This document shows, piece by piece, positions 23,201 to 33,800 of a stretch of DNA of 64,000 bases. Source of the DNA: Strigamia acuminata (lineage: Eukaryota; Arthropoda; Chilopoda; Geophilomorpha; Linotaeniidae); NCBI GenBank assembly GCA_949358305.1, contig OX442324.1, forward strand, positions 2,593,501 to 2,657,500, given 5' to 3'. Every line of letters starts with the position of its first letter. The stretch's first letter is position 1. The position numbers and the translations under genes are program-made. The notes beneath the pieces are model-generated. The model had not been told where the DNA came from. It saw only the letters and a program-made list of their open reading frames with translations, and did no database searches.

Positions 23201-26200
23201 CCAAAGATCACCAAACATGGGATGCTGAATGGCACCAAATTATATTTTCTGATGAAAAAAAGTTCAAAATGGACAGATCTTATGGTTGCCAACATTACTG
23301 GCATGATTTGGTAAGGAACATGGAAGTGTTTTCAAAACGAGTTGGAGGTGGTGGAAATGTTAAGTTTTGGGGTGCATTCTGCTGTAAAAGAAAGACCACC
23401 CTTGCCTTTATTTCTGGTAGGATGTATTCTGATACGTATTAAGATGTGTTTACTTCCCATTTAAAGCCCTGGATGATAAGAATTCCTGGACAAAAGGCCA
23501 TCTTTCAACAGGTAATGCTCCAATCCATGTACTCAAGGCAACATTGGTGGGGTGAAATTGATCAAATGGTTCTTCCAAAACTAATTGATGGGATGAAAGA
23601 TTGAATTTATAGACTAATTGAACATAAGGGAGGTATCACAGGGTATTGAAAATGTATAAATCTGCAATTTTCACAAGGAGTGATAATAATTTTGTGCAAG
23701 TAAAAAAGTCAAAATGCCAGAAATTTCAATATTTCAGTAAAATATTACTGCGTAGCAGTGTAAATAGAAATATTATTTAATAATAAACATGATTTCATTG
23801 TAATTCCTCGTCATTATCATTGCCAACACAACAATTGGGTAAATTTTAACACCGTGATAATATTTTTGTGAGCACCTTATCTACCAGGTGACATACAAAA
23901 TCCATTGAGATTCAATGACATCAATCTTGACCGGTCTCTTGTCTTGCCCTAACAACAGTATTAAAAGATAGATCGGGCAAATAATGATAGATAAACTTAA
24001 CACAGCTAAACTGAAGGGAAGTTTTTTCCGTCAACGACTGTACACGTTTCAACTTTTTGGCAAAGCAAGCCAGACCAAATATGTCAATTGTAAAGTTGTA
24101 TGGCATCATTTGTTTAGTACAATGACATCTTAAAAGCAATATGTTTATGGGAAGATTTTCACGGAGGAAGCACAATGTTTGTTGCCAAAAAATTATTTTT
24201 TACTAGGGAAATGATTCCATTTTGGGCTATTATTATATCAGAGCAAAGTGAAGACAATGGTACAGTTTTAATATATAAAAATAGTTTATTCATCTGTATG
24301 TATGCAAATGATTTATTATTATGCGAGGAAAAAAATTAGTGTGTAGGTAATACATCAATATCACCTTTGATGTCATCCAAAGAAACCAATGGGCCACATA
24401 TTGGTTGGTTGTTAGTCCAATTGCCATCTATACATTGCCTGGATGTTGATGAATGAAATTTGAAGGTACCAGGATCTCGACACCGGAATTCCACTGATTT
24501 TCCATGAGGTACCGTTTGAACAATTGTTGTTATCGGTCTGCCATCCAAAGATGCAATAACATCTGAATTATAATTATAATGTATGCAGGAGGCTCTAACA
24601 TCTGTAAAAACAAATAAAATATTCTTATTAAGTTTATTCTGGTATTAGTAAAATGACACTGTGATTTATCAAGCAGCATTTGCAGTAGTTCGGTCAGGTT
24701 GGGTCAAGTTAGGTCAGGTCAGGTTAAGTTAGGTCAGGTCAGGTCAAGCTAGGTTAGGTCAGGTCAAGGTAGGTTAGGTCAGGTCAAGGTAGGTCAGGTC
24801 TAGTTTGGTCATGTCAAGGAAGGTTAGGTCAGGTCTAGTTAGGTCACGTCAAGTTAGGTTAAGTCATGTCAAGGTAGGTCAGGTTAGGTCGAGTCAGGTC
24901 AAGGTAGGTCAGGTTAGGTCGAGCCAGGTCAAGGTAGGTCAGGTTAGGTCGAGCCAGGTCAAGGTAGGTCAGGTTAGGTCGAGTCAGGTCAAGGTAGGTC
25001 CGGTTAGGTCCGGTCAGGTTAAGTTAGGTGAAGAAGAAGTTATTTTCATCGCTAAAATGCAGTGTTGTATCCGGGGTTGTATCTCGTTCACTTAAATGTG
25101 AACGCGTTCAAGTCCATGTTTGGCGTGTAAACGCGTTTGCGTTCAAGTTCATTGCAATTTTTTTCAAGGTGAACTTAGTTCAAGTTCAAGAACTTGAACC
25201 AATAGTTCATGTTCACTTTTCAAATTTTTGTTTAAAAATTGACACGTTTTTTTGTTCCATTTTGTGCATTGCAGATGGAAAAAACTACTTATTTTTAGAA
25301 AAACAGTCGTTTTTATGGCCCTTTTTATGACTAAAACGGCTGTTTTCGATTGGAAATGAACGTTTTGATGATAAAAACGTCATCAAAGCATTTAAAATTA
25401 TGATTTTTCCAACGAAAAGTAACGTTTTTGCAAGGTCCATGTTCACCATTAAAAGTGAACAAAGTTCTCATTTTTCCTTCACTTTAAAAAGTGAACTAAT
25501 AGTTTGCGTTCGATACAACATTGCTAAAACGGCCTTGCTAAAGTGAATCTAGTCCCTGGATTATCACGTCTCTGGTCTTACCTGATAATGTGATGTAAGA
25601 AGGTTGGGGAAACGTTGTTTTATCTTTGTTTCCTTCATCCTTTTGAACATTGTTTGTATTCTTCATTAAATCACTCATTATATTCTGTGTCTTGTCTAAT
25701 TTCTCATTAATTTCTTTATAGACTAACTCCAATTGCAGTGTTTTTTTACTCAAAAGTTTCAATTCATTCTGAACTTCCTTTTTGTTGAATGTGCTCTCAG
25801 TTGTTTCTTTCTTCAGATGTTCAAGCTCAGACTGCAGTTTTGAATTCTGGTGGAAATGCACTCCAACCTCTCTCTCCAGTTTAGTCAATTTCTTTTCATT
25901 TCCTTCCAAAGCAACCCTAATTTGCTGAGTGGATTTTTCAATTCTTGCCACGTCCAACACAACCTCCTTGCCGGCTTTGCCTTCAACGGCAATTAAGCAC
26001 TCTGAATTACATGTGCTGACATTTTGTTGCAACAACATCACTTCTCCCTGAAGAAGTATCATCTGATCAGTCACTTCTGAAAGAGTGTTATCAATTTCAA
26101 TTGAAAATTCCACATTAGTTGTGTTGAAAATCTGTCGCACCAGCAAAAATTCGTCCTGAAGAACTGCCATCTTGTCGGACACTTCTGATATCTTGTTCTC

Positions 26201-27791
26201 AAATTCTGCTGCACTGTCATTGGAGTGTGCCATCACAGTCATTTTAAAATCAGCAATTTCTTCTGTTGTTTGATTCAACAAATGTTCTATTTGTTGTTCT
26301 AATCCAGTACTGACTGCTGAGCTGTTAGTCATGTGGTCATCAAGTTGGTTCTTGAAGGAAGTTTTGACATTATGTAGTTGTTGGATTTGTCTCTCTACGT
26401 CATCATTTGACTCTCTGTACTCAGAATGTGTGTTATTGAGTTGTCTTTCTAAGTTTTGCACTTGATTGATCCTTTTTAGATATTCCTTGCGTAATTCTTT
26501 CACTTGTTGTGCATTTTCTTCAATTAACATCTCATTCTTGTATTTTTCTCTCTCTATTTCTTTTTTCAGCAATTCAATCTCTCCTTTCAATGACTTGACT
26601 GATTCAATGGTGTCTAATGATCTTTCTAGTTTTTCTTCAATTTCAATCAATTTTGTTTCATGATTGAACTCTTTGGTCACTCTACAAATATAATAATATT
26701 ATTTATTTATATTTTTTGAAAAGTAATTTACGTTAAATAACATTTCAAATTGCTTGTCTCGATCTATTCCTTGGAAAATGGCGGCCGATTCAGTCTGTTT
26801 GCAGTCGCAGTGGGCATGCGCCATATGATTCAAAAATACATTGGAATTATATTGAAATGTGTTTTGGGTTTTACGAGAATGCATTTTGTAATACATTTTT
26901 GCATGCTAATGCATTTTGTAAAATGTATAAAATACACAAAATACATAAAATACACAAAATACATAAATAAAATATTTCTAAATTGAATTTTTGTTGTTGT
27001 TGTTTTGGATTTGATTAGTTATAACCAAAAAGACCAACAGTCAAATTCCAACTCGTGTAAATTTTTTTTTTTAAAGATATCTATTAAATTTTGTTTGCGT
27101 CATTCATTGTGTAGGCGTTAATCAAAATAACGTGCAAATTATACATTTTGAATGACGTCATAGCATTAAAAATGAAACCCTTTCATTTTTAACATGTGGC
27201 ATCTAATAAATGTCACTCAAAAAAAATTTCAAAAAAAAATTTTAAAAAAAAAATTAAAAATTAAAAATTAATCACATCAACATTTTAAGTTTTGAAAACT
27301 TTTCTCCGTGCATTTCCCATGGTAATAAATGTAAACTATACAACCAGGTCGAAAAGTCTCGACTTCCTGGTGATGATGTGCAAAATAAGCTATTTTTAAT
27401 GGTTTTGTGAATCAAAATCAAATTAAAATAGATTGGCATACCTTTGATCTGGATTGTCCCGACTATGAAGCAACGTGCTGGCTTCCGGTCTATCGTTCTG
27501 ATTCTCCACAAACTTCCTAAACTGTTGTTTGAATTCCAAAAACTCATAACCCATGCGATCAAACTCGACACTGATGTCAGCAAACTTGTATTCCATGCTT
27601 GTGACGAGCTCCAGCTTCTCCTTGAACTCCCACAACTGTCTGTCATACCTTTTATCCGCTATCTCCTGTCTCATCGTCGACAAAACATCGCACGCAGTCA
27701 GACCACAAGACACATAACTTGGAACATACGACTGTGTTTTGCCGTAGCACCAAAAAGTGATGAAATAAATGAACAACTGGATGTATTTCAT
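20278..27791 (-). CDS. Secreted coiled-coil / sushi / Ig / sushi protein, unrecognised family
   Basis: Six exons on the minus strand, all in phase: 27791-27442, 26681-25582, 24601-24365, 22237-22009, 21734-21634, 20528-20278, giving 755 residues. A signal peptide (MKYIQLFIYFITFWC) is followed by about 450 residues of predicted coiled coil, mostly in the single 1.1-kb exon 2, with many N-X-S/T sites. Next come a sushi/CCP domain with four cysteines (about 486-557), an I-set-like Ig domain (about 570-672) with the DSGAYTC motif, and a second sushi domain (about 674-742). No TM segment or GPI tail follows, so the product should be secreted; the coiled coil suggests an oligomer with clustered recognition heads. 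Sushi plus Ig suggests ligand binding, possibly immune or matrix, but I recognise no named family. If the exon 3 donor is skipped, reading through ends at TH-stop (24,336), a possible short isoform. Confidence 0.8.
20624..20757. repeat. Small inverted-repeat element
   Basis: About 134 bp with imperfect inverted ends: CCTTTCGATCAGACGGTCATCTTC on the left, GAAGATCGTTTGATCAAAAGGC on the right, and a central TTAGGTTTTCCTAAAACCTGA palindrome. It is followed directly by the truncated copy of the 12,893 family (20,756-20,864). Both lie in the last intron of the secreted-protein gene. Confidence 0.55.
21784..21988. repeat. hAT MITE with perfect 8-bp target duplication
   Basis: 205 bp from CAGTGTTGTATCGAACGC to GAGATACAACACTG, flanked by GCTTTTAC on both sides (21,776-21,783 and 21,989-21,996). 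The interior is dominated by inverted GTGAACTTGAACTAGTTC-type blocks. It makes up most of a 274-bp intron, and the target duplication ends only 11 bp from the donor of the Ig exon at 22,009. Confidence 0.92.
22620..24040. mobile_element. Tc1-like MITE split by a later insertion
   Basis: The ends (CAGTCGTGGACAAAAAAAAC and the inverse at 24,040) and interior match the intact ~189-bp copy at 43,852-44,040. Here the element is interrupted near its left end by the foldback element at 22,669-23,877, so the insertion order can be read directly. CAGTCGTGG is a typical Tc1-like terminus; a TA follows the right end. Confidence 0.85.
22669..23877. mobile_element. Tc1/mariner-derived foldback element with a transposase remnant
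   Basis: 1,209 bp flanked by TA on both sides (22,667-22,668 and 23,878-23,879). It consists of two near-identical inverted arms of about 534 bp (22,669-23,202 and 23,344-23,877) around a spacer of about 141 bp. The right arm plus spacer encode, in the plus sense, only the C-terminal part of a Tc1-type DDE transposase (IIFSDEKKFKMD in the spacer, then VKFWGAF and an early stop). The left arm carries the same 3' end in antisense. With no N-terminal DNA-binding domain it cannot be autonomous. It lies in intron 3 of the secreted-protein gene. Confidence 0.9.
24688..25025. repeat. Minisatellite built of AGGTCA-type units
   Basis: About 340 bp of tandem AGGTCAGGTCAAGGT-like units, with a clearer ~37-bp higher-order repeat on the right (AGGTCAAGGTAGGTCAGG TTAGGTCGAG). 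Dozens of AGGTCA hexamers occur in the same orientation. It lies in intron 2 of the secreted-protein gene. Open frames across it are repeat artefacts. Confidence 0.85.
25060..25523. repeat. hAT MITE, longer relative of 21,784-21,988
   Basis: 464 bp from CAGTGTTGTATCC to TTCGATACAACATTG, flanked by CTAAAATG and CTAAAACG (one mismatch). The interior again has GTGAAC / GTTCAC inverted repeats. It lies in the same gene as its relative, immediately beside the AGGTCA minisatellite. Confidence 0.8.
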
Positions 27792-29635
27792 GTTGTAGAA
27801 GTAGATGAACCTCAAGTGATGGCTCTGTCCAAATATCTTCTGCTATATATTGCTTGTGTGAATCAAAAATGAATATCACATATGCTGATTCATGATAAAT
27901 AAATATAATAAAAAAAAAAATAGATATCATGTGACAGATGGATAAAGTTGCACATCTGATGGGATCAAACTGAGTTTTTGGTTGTTAGGTGCAGTTTGGT
28001 TTCATGTTTTTATGTTTTGGAATTTATTTATTGGTAAAATTCTAAGGAACAATGTGTGGGCAGTCAATTATGAATTTTGAGATTTGAGATTTCTGTTTTA
28101 TTATTTTTTCTCTTTATTGATCTTTATTTTTTCTTTTATTTTTATTATTATTTTGTTGTTTAGTTTTTAGTAGATCCTTGAGCTGTTCTGTTTGGAACAG
28201 TTCCAAAAGATATCATTCTTCTGCATCATGTGCTGGTTATAGGAACTTCTTTGACGTGTGTTTCATCACAAGAATATTCACAAGGTATTGTATAACAGTC
28301 TATGATTAGAAGAAAAAAAATTGGACGCTGTTTTAGTGTTTTAATTTTACTAGAAAAATTTACAGACATTAAAATGTCGTTTATTTTGCATCTTTTTGGG
28401 GGGTTTGTTTGGATTATTGATTGAGGTTTGAATTGCCGATGGAACGTGATGGGTTTGGAGAAAAGAATTTAAAAAAAAAAGAGTGTGTGCTTAAAATCGC
28501 ACTGTAGGAGTAAAAATTCAAAGGGTTTTTTTTGTATTGTTCTCTGTTTGAAGATATTGTTAAGCCCGTAACCACGTCAACCAACAAAATCAAGAATATG
28601 ACGTCACTGCAATTCGAAAATAGATCGTAAACATCAAATAACAAATGTAAAACATGGTATTCTCTTTAGGAATTGTTACTGTTATGTTACATCACTTCCG
28701 TCACTCATTTGTCATTTCCGGTTCGGAATCGCTACTGAGCCGAAAGAAGTTTCACTTAAAAATAATAATTAATAATAATTTAGACAAATGTGTAAATACA
28801 GAAATCAATTTTTTTATGTAGAGTGTGATTACAACGTATCTCCCTCTGTGGTTGTTTTTGTGAACTTTGACCAAATAATTTATTTGTTTTACTCTGGTTT
28901 TGTATATAGACGACACAAAATCATCAATATTTTTCAAACCATTTGAAAAATATCATATTTATGTTGCAACGACATCTACAGATTTCAAAACAATTAAATT
29001 TATATTCTTTTTTAATTATGTGCTGGGATAATAACACAATAGGAGCAACAATGAAAAACTGGAATGCACACGAAGTAGGACAGCTTATAGAGAACCATAC
29101 ATGTTATTAAATGTTTAATATCTCGTAGAAAATATTCGAGATATAAAAATGTTCGGGCAGAATGAGTACAATGAAAAAAAATTATTCTTTTCTTGAAAAA
29201 AAAAAACGAAAAAAAAACCAAACAGGAAATTTTAAAAAGGGAGAATAAATAATTATACAGTAGGGAGAAACCAACGACCTTGAAGCTGATAGCCAAACAC
29301 GCAACCCATGACGTCATTAGAAGGGTTCACCAATGGTCAATGCTGAGGTAGATTCCAAACGTTGAGGCAATAAATCATAAATAACAAAAAAGACGAAAGC
29401 AAAAAGAAAAAAACCCGAAAACGAATTTACCGACATTTAAAATAAAACCACGAATTTTAAAATGAATTCCGCACCCGAAACATTCGCTATAGATTTCGGT
29501 GTATTATCTAAAACGTTTTTTCTTTTTTATCCACTCTCCTATCGTTGACGTCATTCCGACTTGAGCCAATCGGATGCGCCCATTTGCAAGCGTCTGCCAG
29601 CTGCAGTGCATGGCTGCTTGTTTATGTATCTCTAA
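27792..29635. other. Gene-free interval with CRE palindromes
   Basis: 1.84 kb upstream of the secreted-protein gene, AT-rich. TGACGTCA palindromes lie at 28,599-28,606, 29,309-29,316 and 29,546-29,553, the last near an inverted CCAAT box (GCCAATCGG, about 29,565) and CG-richer sequence. This looks like promoter sequence for the block at 29,636 and perhaps for the minus-strand gene. No ORF with coding character seen. Confidence 0.45.
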
Positions 29636-29842
29636 CGATTTCGCACCGATTTAATTCAAAAACTAGCGGAATTCGAACATGAAATATGCGCTTTCGATGA
29701 CCGTTTCACGCTGCTACAGCAACTGAAGAATTTTTCATCTCCTCGTACACTCGAAATGGTAAATCTAGTTGATAATTTCACTGACCTTGGCAGGGAATTT
29801 GACTCTGGTGTTCAAAGGGAGATATTTAAAACAGCTGACAGG
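29636..29842 (+). other. Orphan exon-like open block with splice donor
   Basis: The frame opens after a TAA at 29,633 and stays open for 69 codons with ordinary-looking protein (FEHEICAFDD, LLQQLKNFSSPRTLEM, NLVDNFTDLGREFDSG). It ends at a consensus donor CAG|GTAAGT at 29,842. The first in-frame ATG opens MVNLVDNF at about 29,757. Promoter-like sequence lies just upstream. One acceptor in matching phase is at 34,038 (TTTTCAG), adding eleven codons to a stop; I cannot show that the two are joined. I do not recognise the product. It could be a 5' coding exon of a gene with tiny downstream exons, or a lncRNA exon. Confidence 0.4.
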
Positions 29843-30837
29843 TAAGTGGATGAATAATAAAATGATTTTATTGCACTCTCGGTTGGTATATTACTCGAGT
29901 GAATATTTGATTTTTTCATTTTTTTTTTTAAAAATTATTCCAACAATGGCTCCTGGTTTTGCCATATTGCAAACAACATTTTTAACAATGTTTTAAAAGT
30001 GTTGTTTTCAATTTTTTTTTTTGAAATTTGTAAATTTTTATTTTAAAAAAAATTATTGATTTTTGGTTTTTTTTTTGGTGTTTTGTGGTTTTTTTTGGTT
30101 TCTTTCCATTCATAAGTGATGGAATTTTTGGGATTGGCCAATCAAATTGAATGATTTGCATCAGGTGATCACAAATGGCCTCCTTGATCTGAAAGTTGTT
30201 TCAAAGATTTTTATTTGTTTTGTTTTTGTTTTTTTAAAATAAAAAAAAAAGAAGAAAAAAAAGTGAGTTGGAAATGTTTGGTATCAGTGAATCAAGTTTT
30301 ATTTATTTATTTTTTATTTTTTGTATTGTTGCAAGTTTGATGTTGAGTATGATAAAAGAGAAAACAGATATAAACATTGCCATCTGTTTGTTATGTAATT
30401 GGTTTACATTACTCCAAATAAACATTGATCATGAATGTTTTGAATTCCCACGAGAAAAATCTTTAAATTTTAAATTTTAGCTGTTTGTGCGGCTATTTTT
30501 AGCATTATTAACAAGTAATTCAGCATAACTGTGCATGAAAATGACTTCCTTATTGGGAATAAATTTTTAATCATCTCATATTTTAGAATTGACATTTTGT
30601 GCCAAGTAACAATGAGATTTGAGCAATAAATGTACTTGAATTATTGTAGCAATGGTAATTATACATTGCAAGAGGCACATGGAGACATGCACATGTTTTT
30701 CAATTCAAGTGTGTGGTGTTGCTATGGTTATTTTGATGGGGAAAATAACAACAAAGTAATGGGGAGTTGCTCGTATGTGTTTTTTTTTTTTTTTCCATTT
30801 TTTTTATTAGTATTATTATTCTTTGGTTTTTTTTTTT

Positions 30838-30872
<35 letters not shown>

Positions 30873-33800
30873 TTTTGTTTAAAGATTGGACATTTTGATG
30901 CAACTGATCACCTCGTGCTACGACGCTTTAGTCGTATTGATTTTGATTTGCCTCGTTTTGTTGATGAGATTTTTCATTTTCCCACTTGGTGGACGTTGGA
31001 ACTTGATAGTAAAGAAGTGGATTAAAATTGCGGGATTTATTTAATAAGCTGGAAAATGACTTGCATTGCTGTGCATCAAAGTTTATTTCTTTTCGGCCAT
31101 GTTTTTCAACTATTTTCGTGTATCCTAGAGCCGATACGAGATTTAATCGATTCATCCGCCAGAGAAAAAAGTCCAAGTTTAGAATGGAAAAGTTTTAATT
31201 TATTTTTTTTTTACAAATTTTAAATCATTTTTTTGTTTAAAATTTAAATTTTGGGATTGAATTGTCCAAAATGGCGCCACCCGCGTCGGTTTTCGTTATT
31301 ATTTTTTTCTTTTTCAATCGAAAACGTTCGAGAAGTTTTTGTGTTTTTTCAAAAGCACAAAATAAAAGTGAAAATATATAAATAACAAGTGAAAAGAAGT
31401 TGCAAACTAGATGAAACTTGTTTAGGGTAAAGAAAATTGAATGTTTGGTGCAACAACCTTGAATTGATGACATCACATGGACTCATGGAGTTTTCTATTG
31501 GTCCTTTAATTTGAAGCGGCAAAATGGAGGCGGGTGGTTCCCATGGAAACATTGGCTTGTGTCCAGTTATCACTAGTTTGGCGCCACTTTGAATCAATAC
31601 GTCTATAAAAATTATTTCTTTCCTTTTTTTTAGAAAATATCTTTAAATTTATTTTTATTTCAAAATAAATAGAGAAAAAAAATTTTTTCTTCTAAATTTG
31701 GGATTTATATACATCCATCCCTGGATGTGTTTAATGGCTGAACCCAGGGTGAGGTCCTTTAGAATTTGGTCATTTGAAAGGCCCTTTCACTGGTTGAATA
31801 GAAAAAAGAAACAGGAAGCTGCAAGTTTAGGGGAGAAATTACTATAAGGGATAAGAGTCACAAAAGTGATGAGAAATGTTTGTGTAAACCTGGGAAAAAT
31901 ATCCTGTAATCACTGCATCCAAGTGCAGCAGGGGCAATGCTGGGTCAATTCAACCAAACTTGCCTTGGATGCTTATGAAATTCAACCGATAAACACACAA
32001 AAGGAAATATTTTGTGCACGTTGGGAAAGGAAAAGAAGGAAAAAAGGGACGAAATGTTGACGGTGTATCAACGATTTCTTCACTTTTTCAATCCATTTTC
32101 AACGCTGGATTCGGATTTGTATCAAAATTTTAAGATTGGACACATTAATGATGAAATAAAACACAAAACATCACTTAGAGCGAGCGGAGGCATCCATTTT
32201 GAATGAGGCTGTTTGGTCGAAAGTTTAGGGATGACGTCATCCGGTTATTTTTTTCTGAATTTCACCCTGAATGGGTTTTGATTGGCCACTAAATCACTGT
32301 GGGATTTCAATTAAATAAACTTTTTTGGTTTGAATTGAATCGTGCTTTTTAAATATTCAGCGGCTAAAAAATGAGCTATTGAAAAACACGTCAGTTATTA
32401 CTTGGATGAATGTGAGTCATGGTTGACTTTCAAGTTTTGTCGGTTAGGCCTGTAATTATGCAAATTTGTGCCATTAGCACTATTATTAACTGCAGAGACT
32501 TTGAGGCGATTTATTCTCAGTTTTATATTTTTATGTATTTAATTTCAGCCACTGTTTTTATATTAGTGGCGACATACTGTGCTGGCTTTTTATACAGTAG
32601 GTTTCCTTTAGGTTTCAGTGAATTGGGGACAGGAAGAAGAAGACCACTCAAGTGTTTTGTCAATTGGTGAAAAGTTGAGCGTTGATCAAAGTAAAGAAAA
32701 AAATAAGCAAAAAAAATACACACACGGTAAAACTGTTAAAACTTTTTTTAAATACCAAAAAACTGTTTAAGCAGCTTAAAAACGCCAAAAAAAATGCTTA
32801 AACAGCTTTTACACAAAAATACTGCAACTTAAAAACATCAAAAGGACTGTTTAACAGCTTTTAAACATTAAAGAAAACTGTTTAAACAACTTAAAATCAT
32901 CAAAAGGACTGGCATCTTGTGGTGATATGGAAGTGTTAATTAAATTGTTTATACTATAATGTATAAACTTTTTTAAGGAATGGTGATAATGGATGTCACT
33001 TAACAGTGGTAATGTAATGGTTAAATGACTCTTGTCATTTTGAAGTCACTTGTAAATAATAGCTCATTTAAAGGAGAACTTTAGCTAATGTTGTAATTTT
33101 CTTGTACTTTTTGAGAATTAATAGCTGTTGCCGTTGACTAATGGGAAAAGCAAAATGGAATTGGTGAAATTCCAATAATAACATGTTTTGACCTTTACTG
33201 TAACTAAAGACGAAATTATGAAGAAGACGAAGAAAAAAACAGGTTTAGGTTCAGTTTGGCTTTACATAGATTTGACTTTCTGGAAGATTTATTAAGCCTA
33301 AGTATGAATTAAAAACAAATTGTCATTAAGTTTCAGTTTGTTTTTAATTCTAGTCGAATTAAATCTAAAAGAAATAATAATAATAAAATTTCGTCAACAA
33401 TTTTGTTAAGTCGTGATATTGTTGCATCTATCTCAATTTTAATTTAAAGTTGTATGCTTACTAAGGTATCATGCTTACTAAGGTGTCATGCTTACTAAGG
33501 TGTCATGTTTACTAAGGTATCATGCTGGCTTTAGCTTTTTCTGCAAGCGCATGAAATGTTTAAATTGATCAAATAAATAAATAAATAAATTAAACCAAAA
33601 AAAAATCTAAATAATATATATTAGTATACAAATTCAAATTCCATTTGGGAAATGAATAAAAAAAAGTTCTTTCAGTAACTTGTATTGCAATAGAAGAAAG
33701 GTAATAATAATAACAACAGTGATAGTAACTTCCCGGAAAGTATACGTGAGAAAGCGTCGAATTCCACGAGAGTCAGCGGAGTTTATCGAGGTCAGTTGGG

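Noticed and set aside
24805-25095. 96-residue open frame rich in VRSSQVKVGQ repeats
   Set aside because: It is a translation of the AGGTCA minisatellite; no splice or coding signals.
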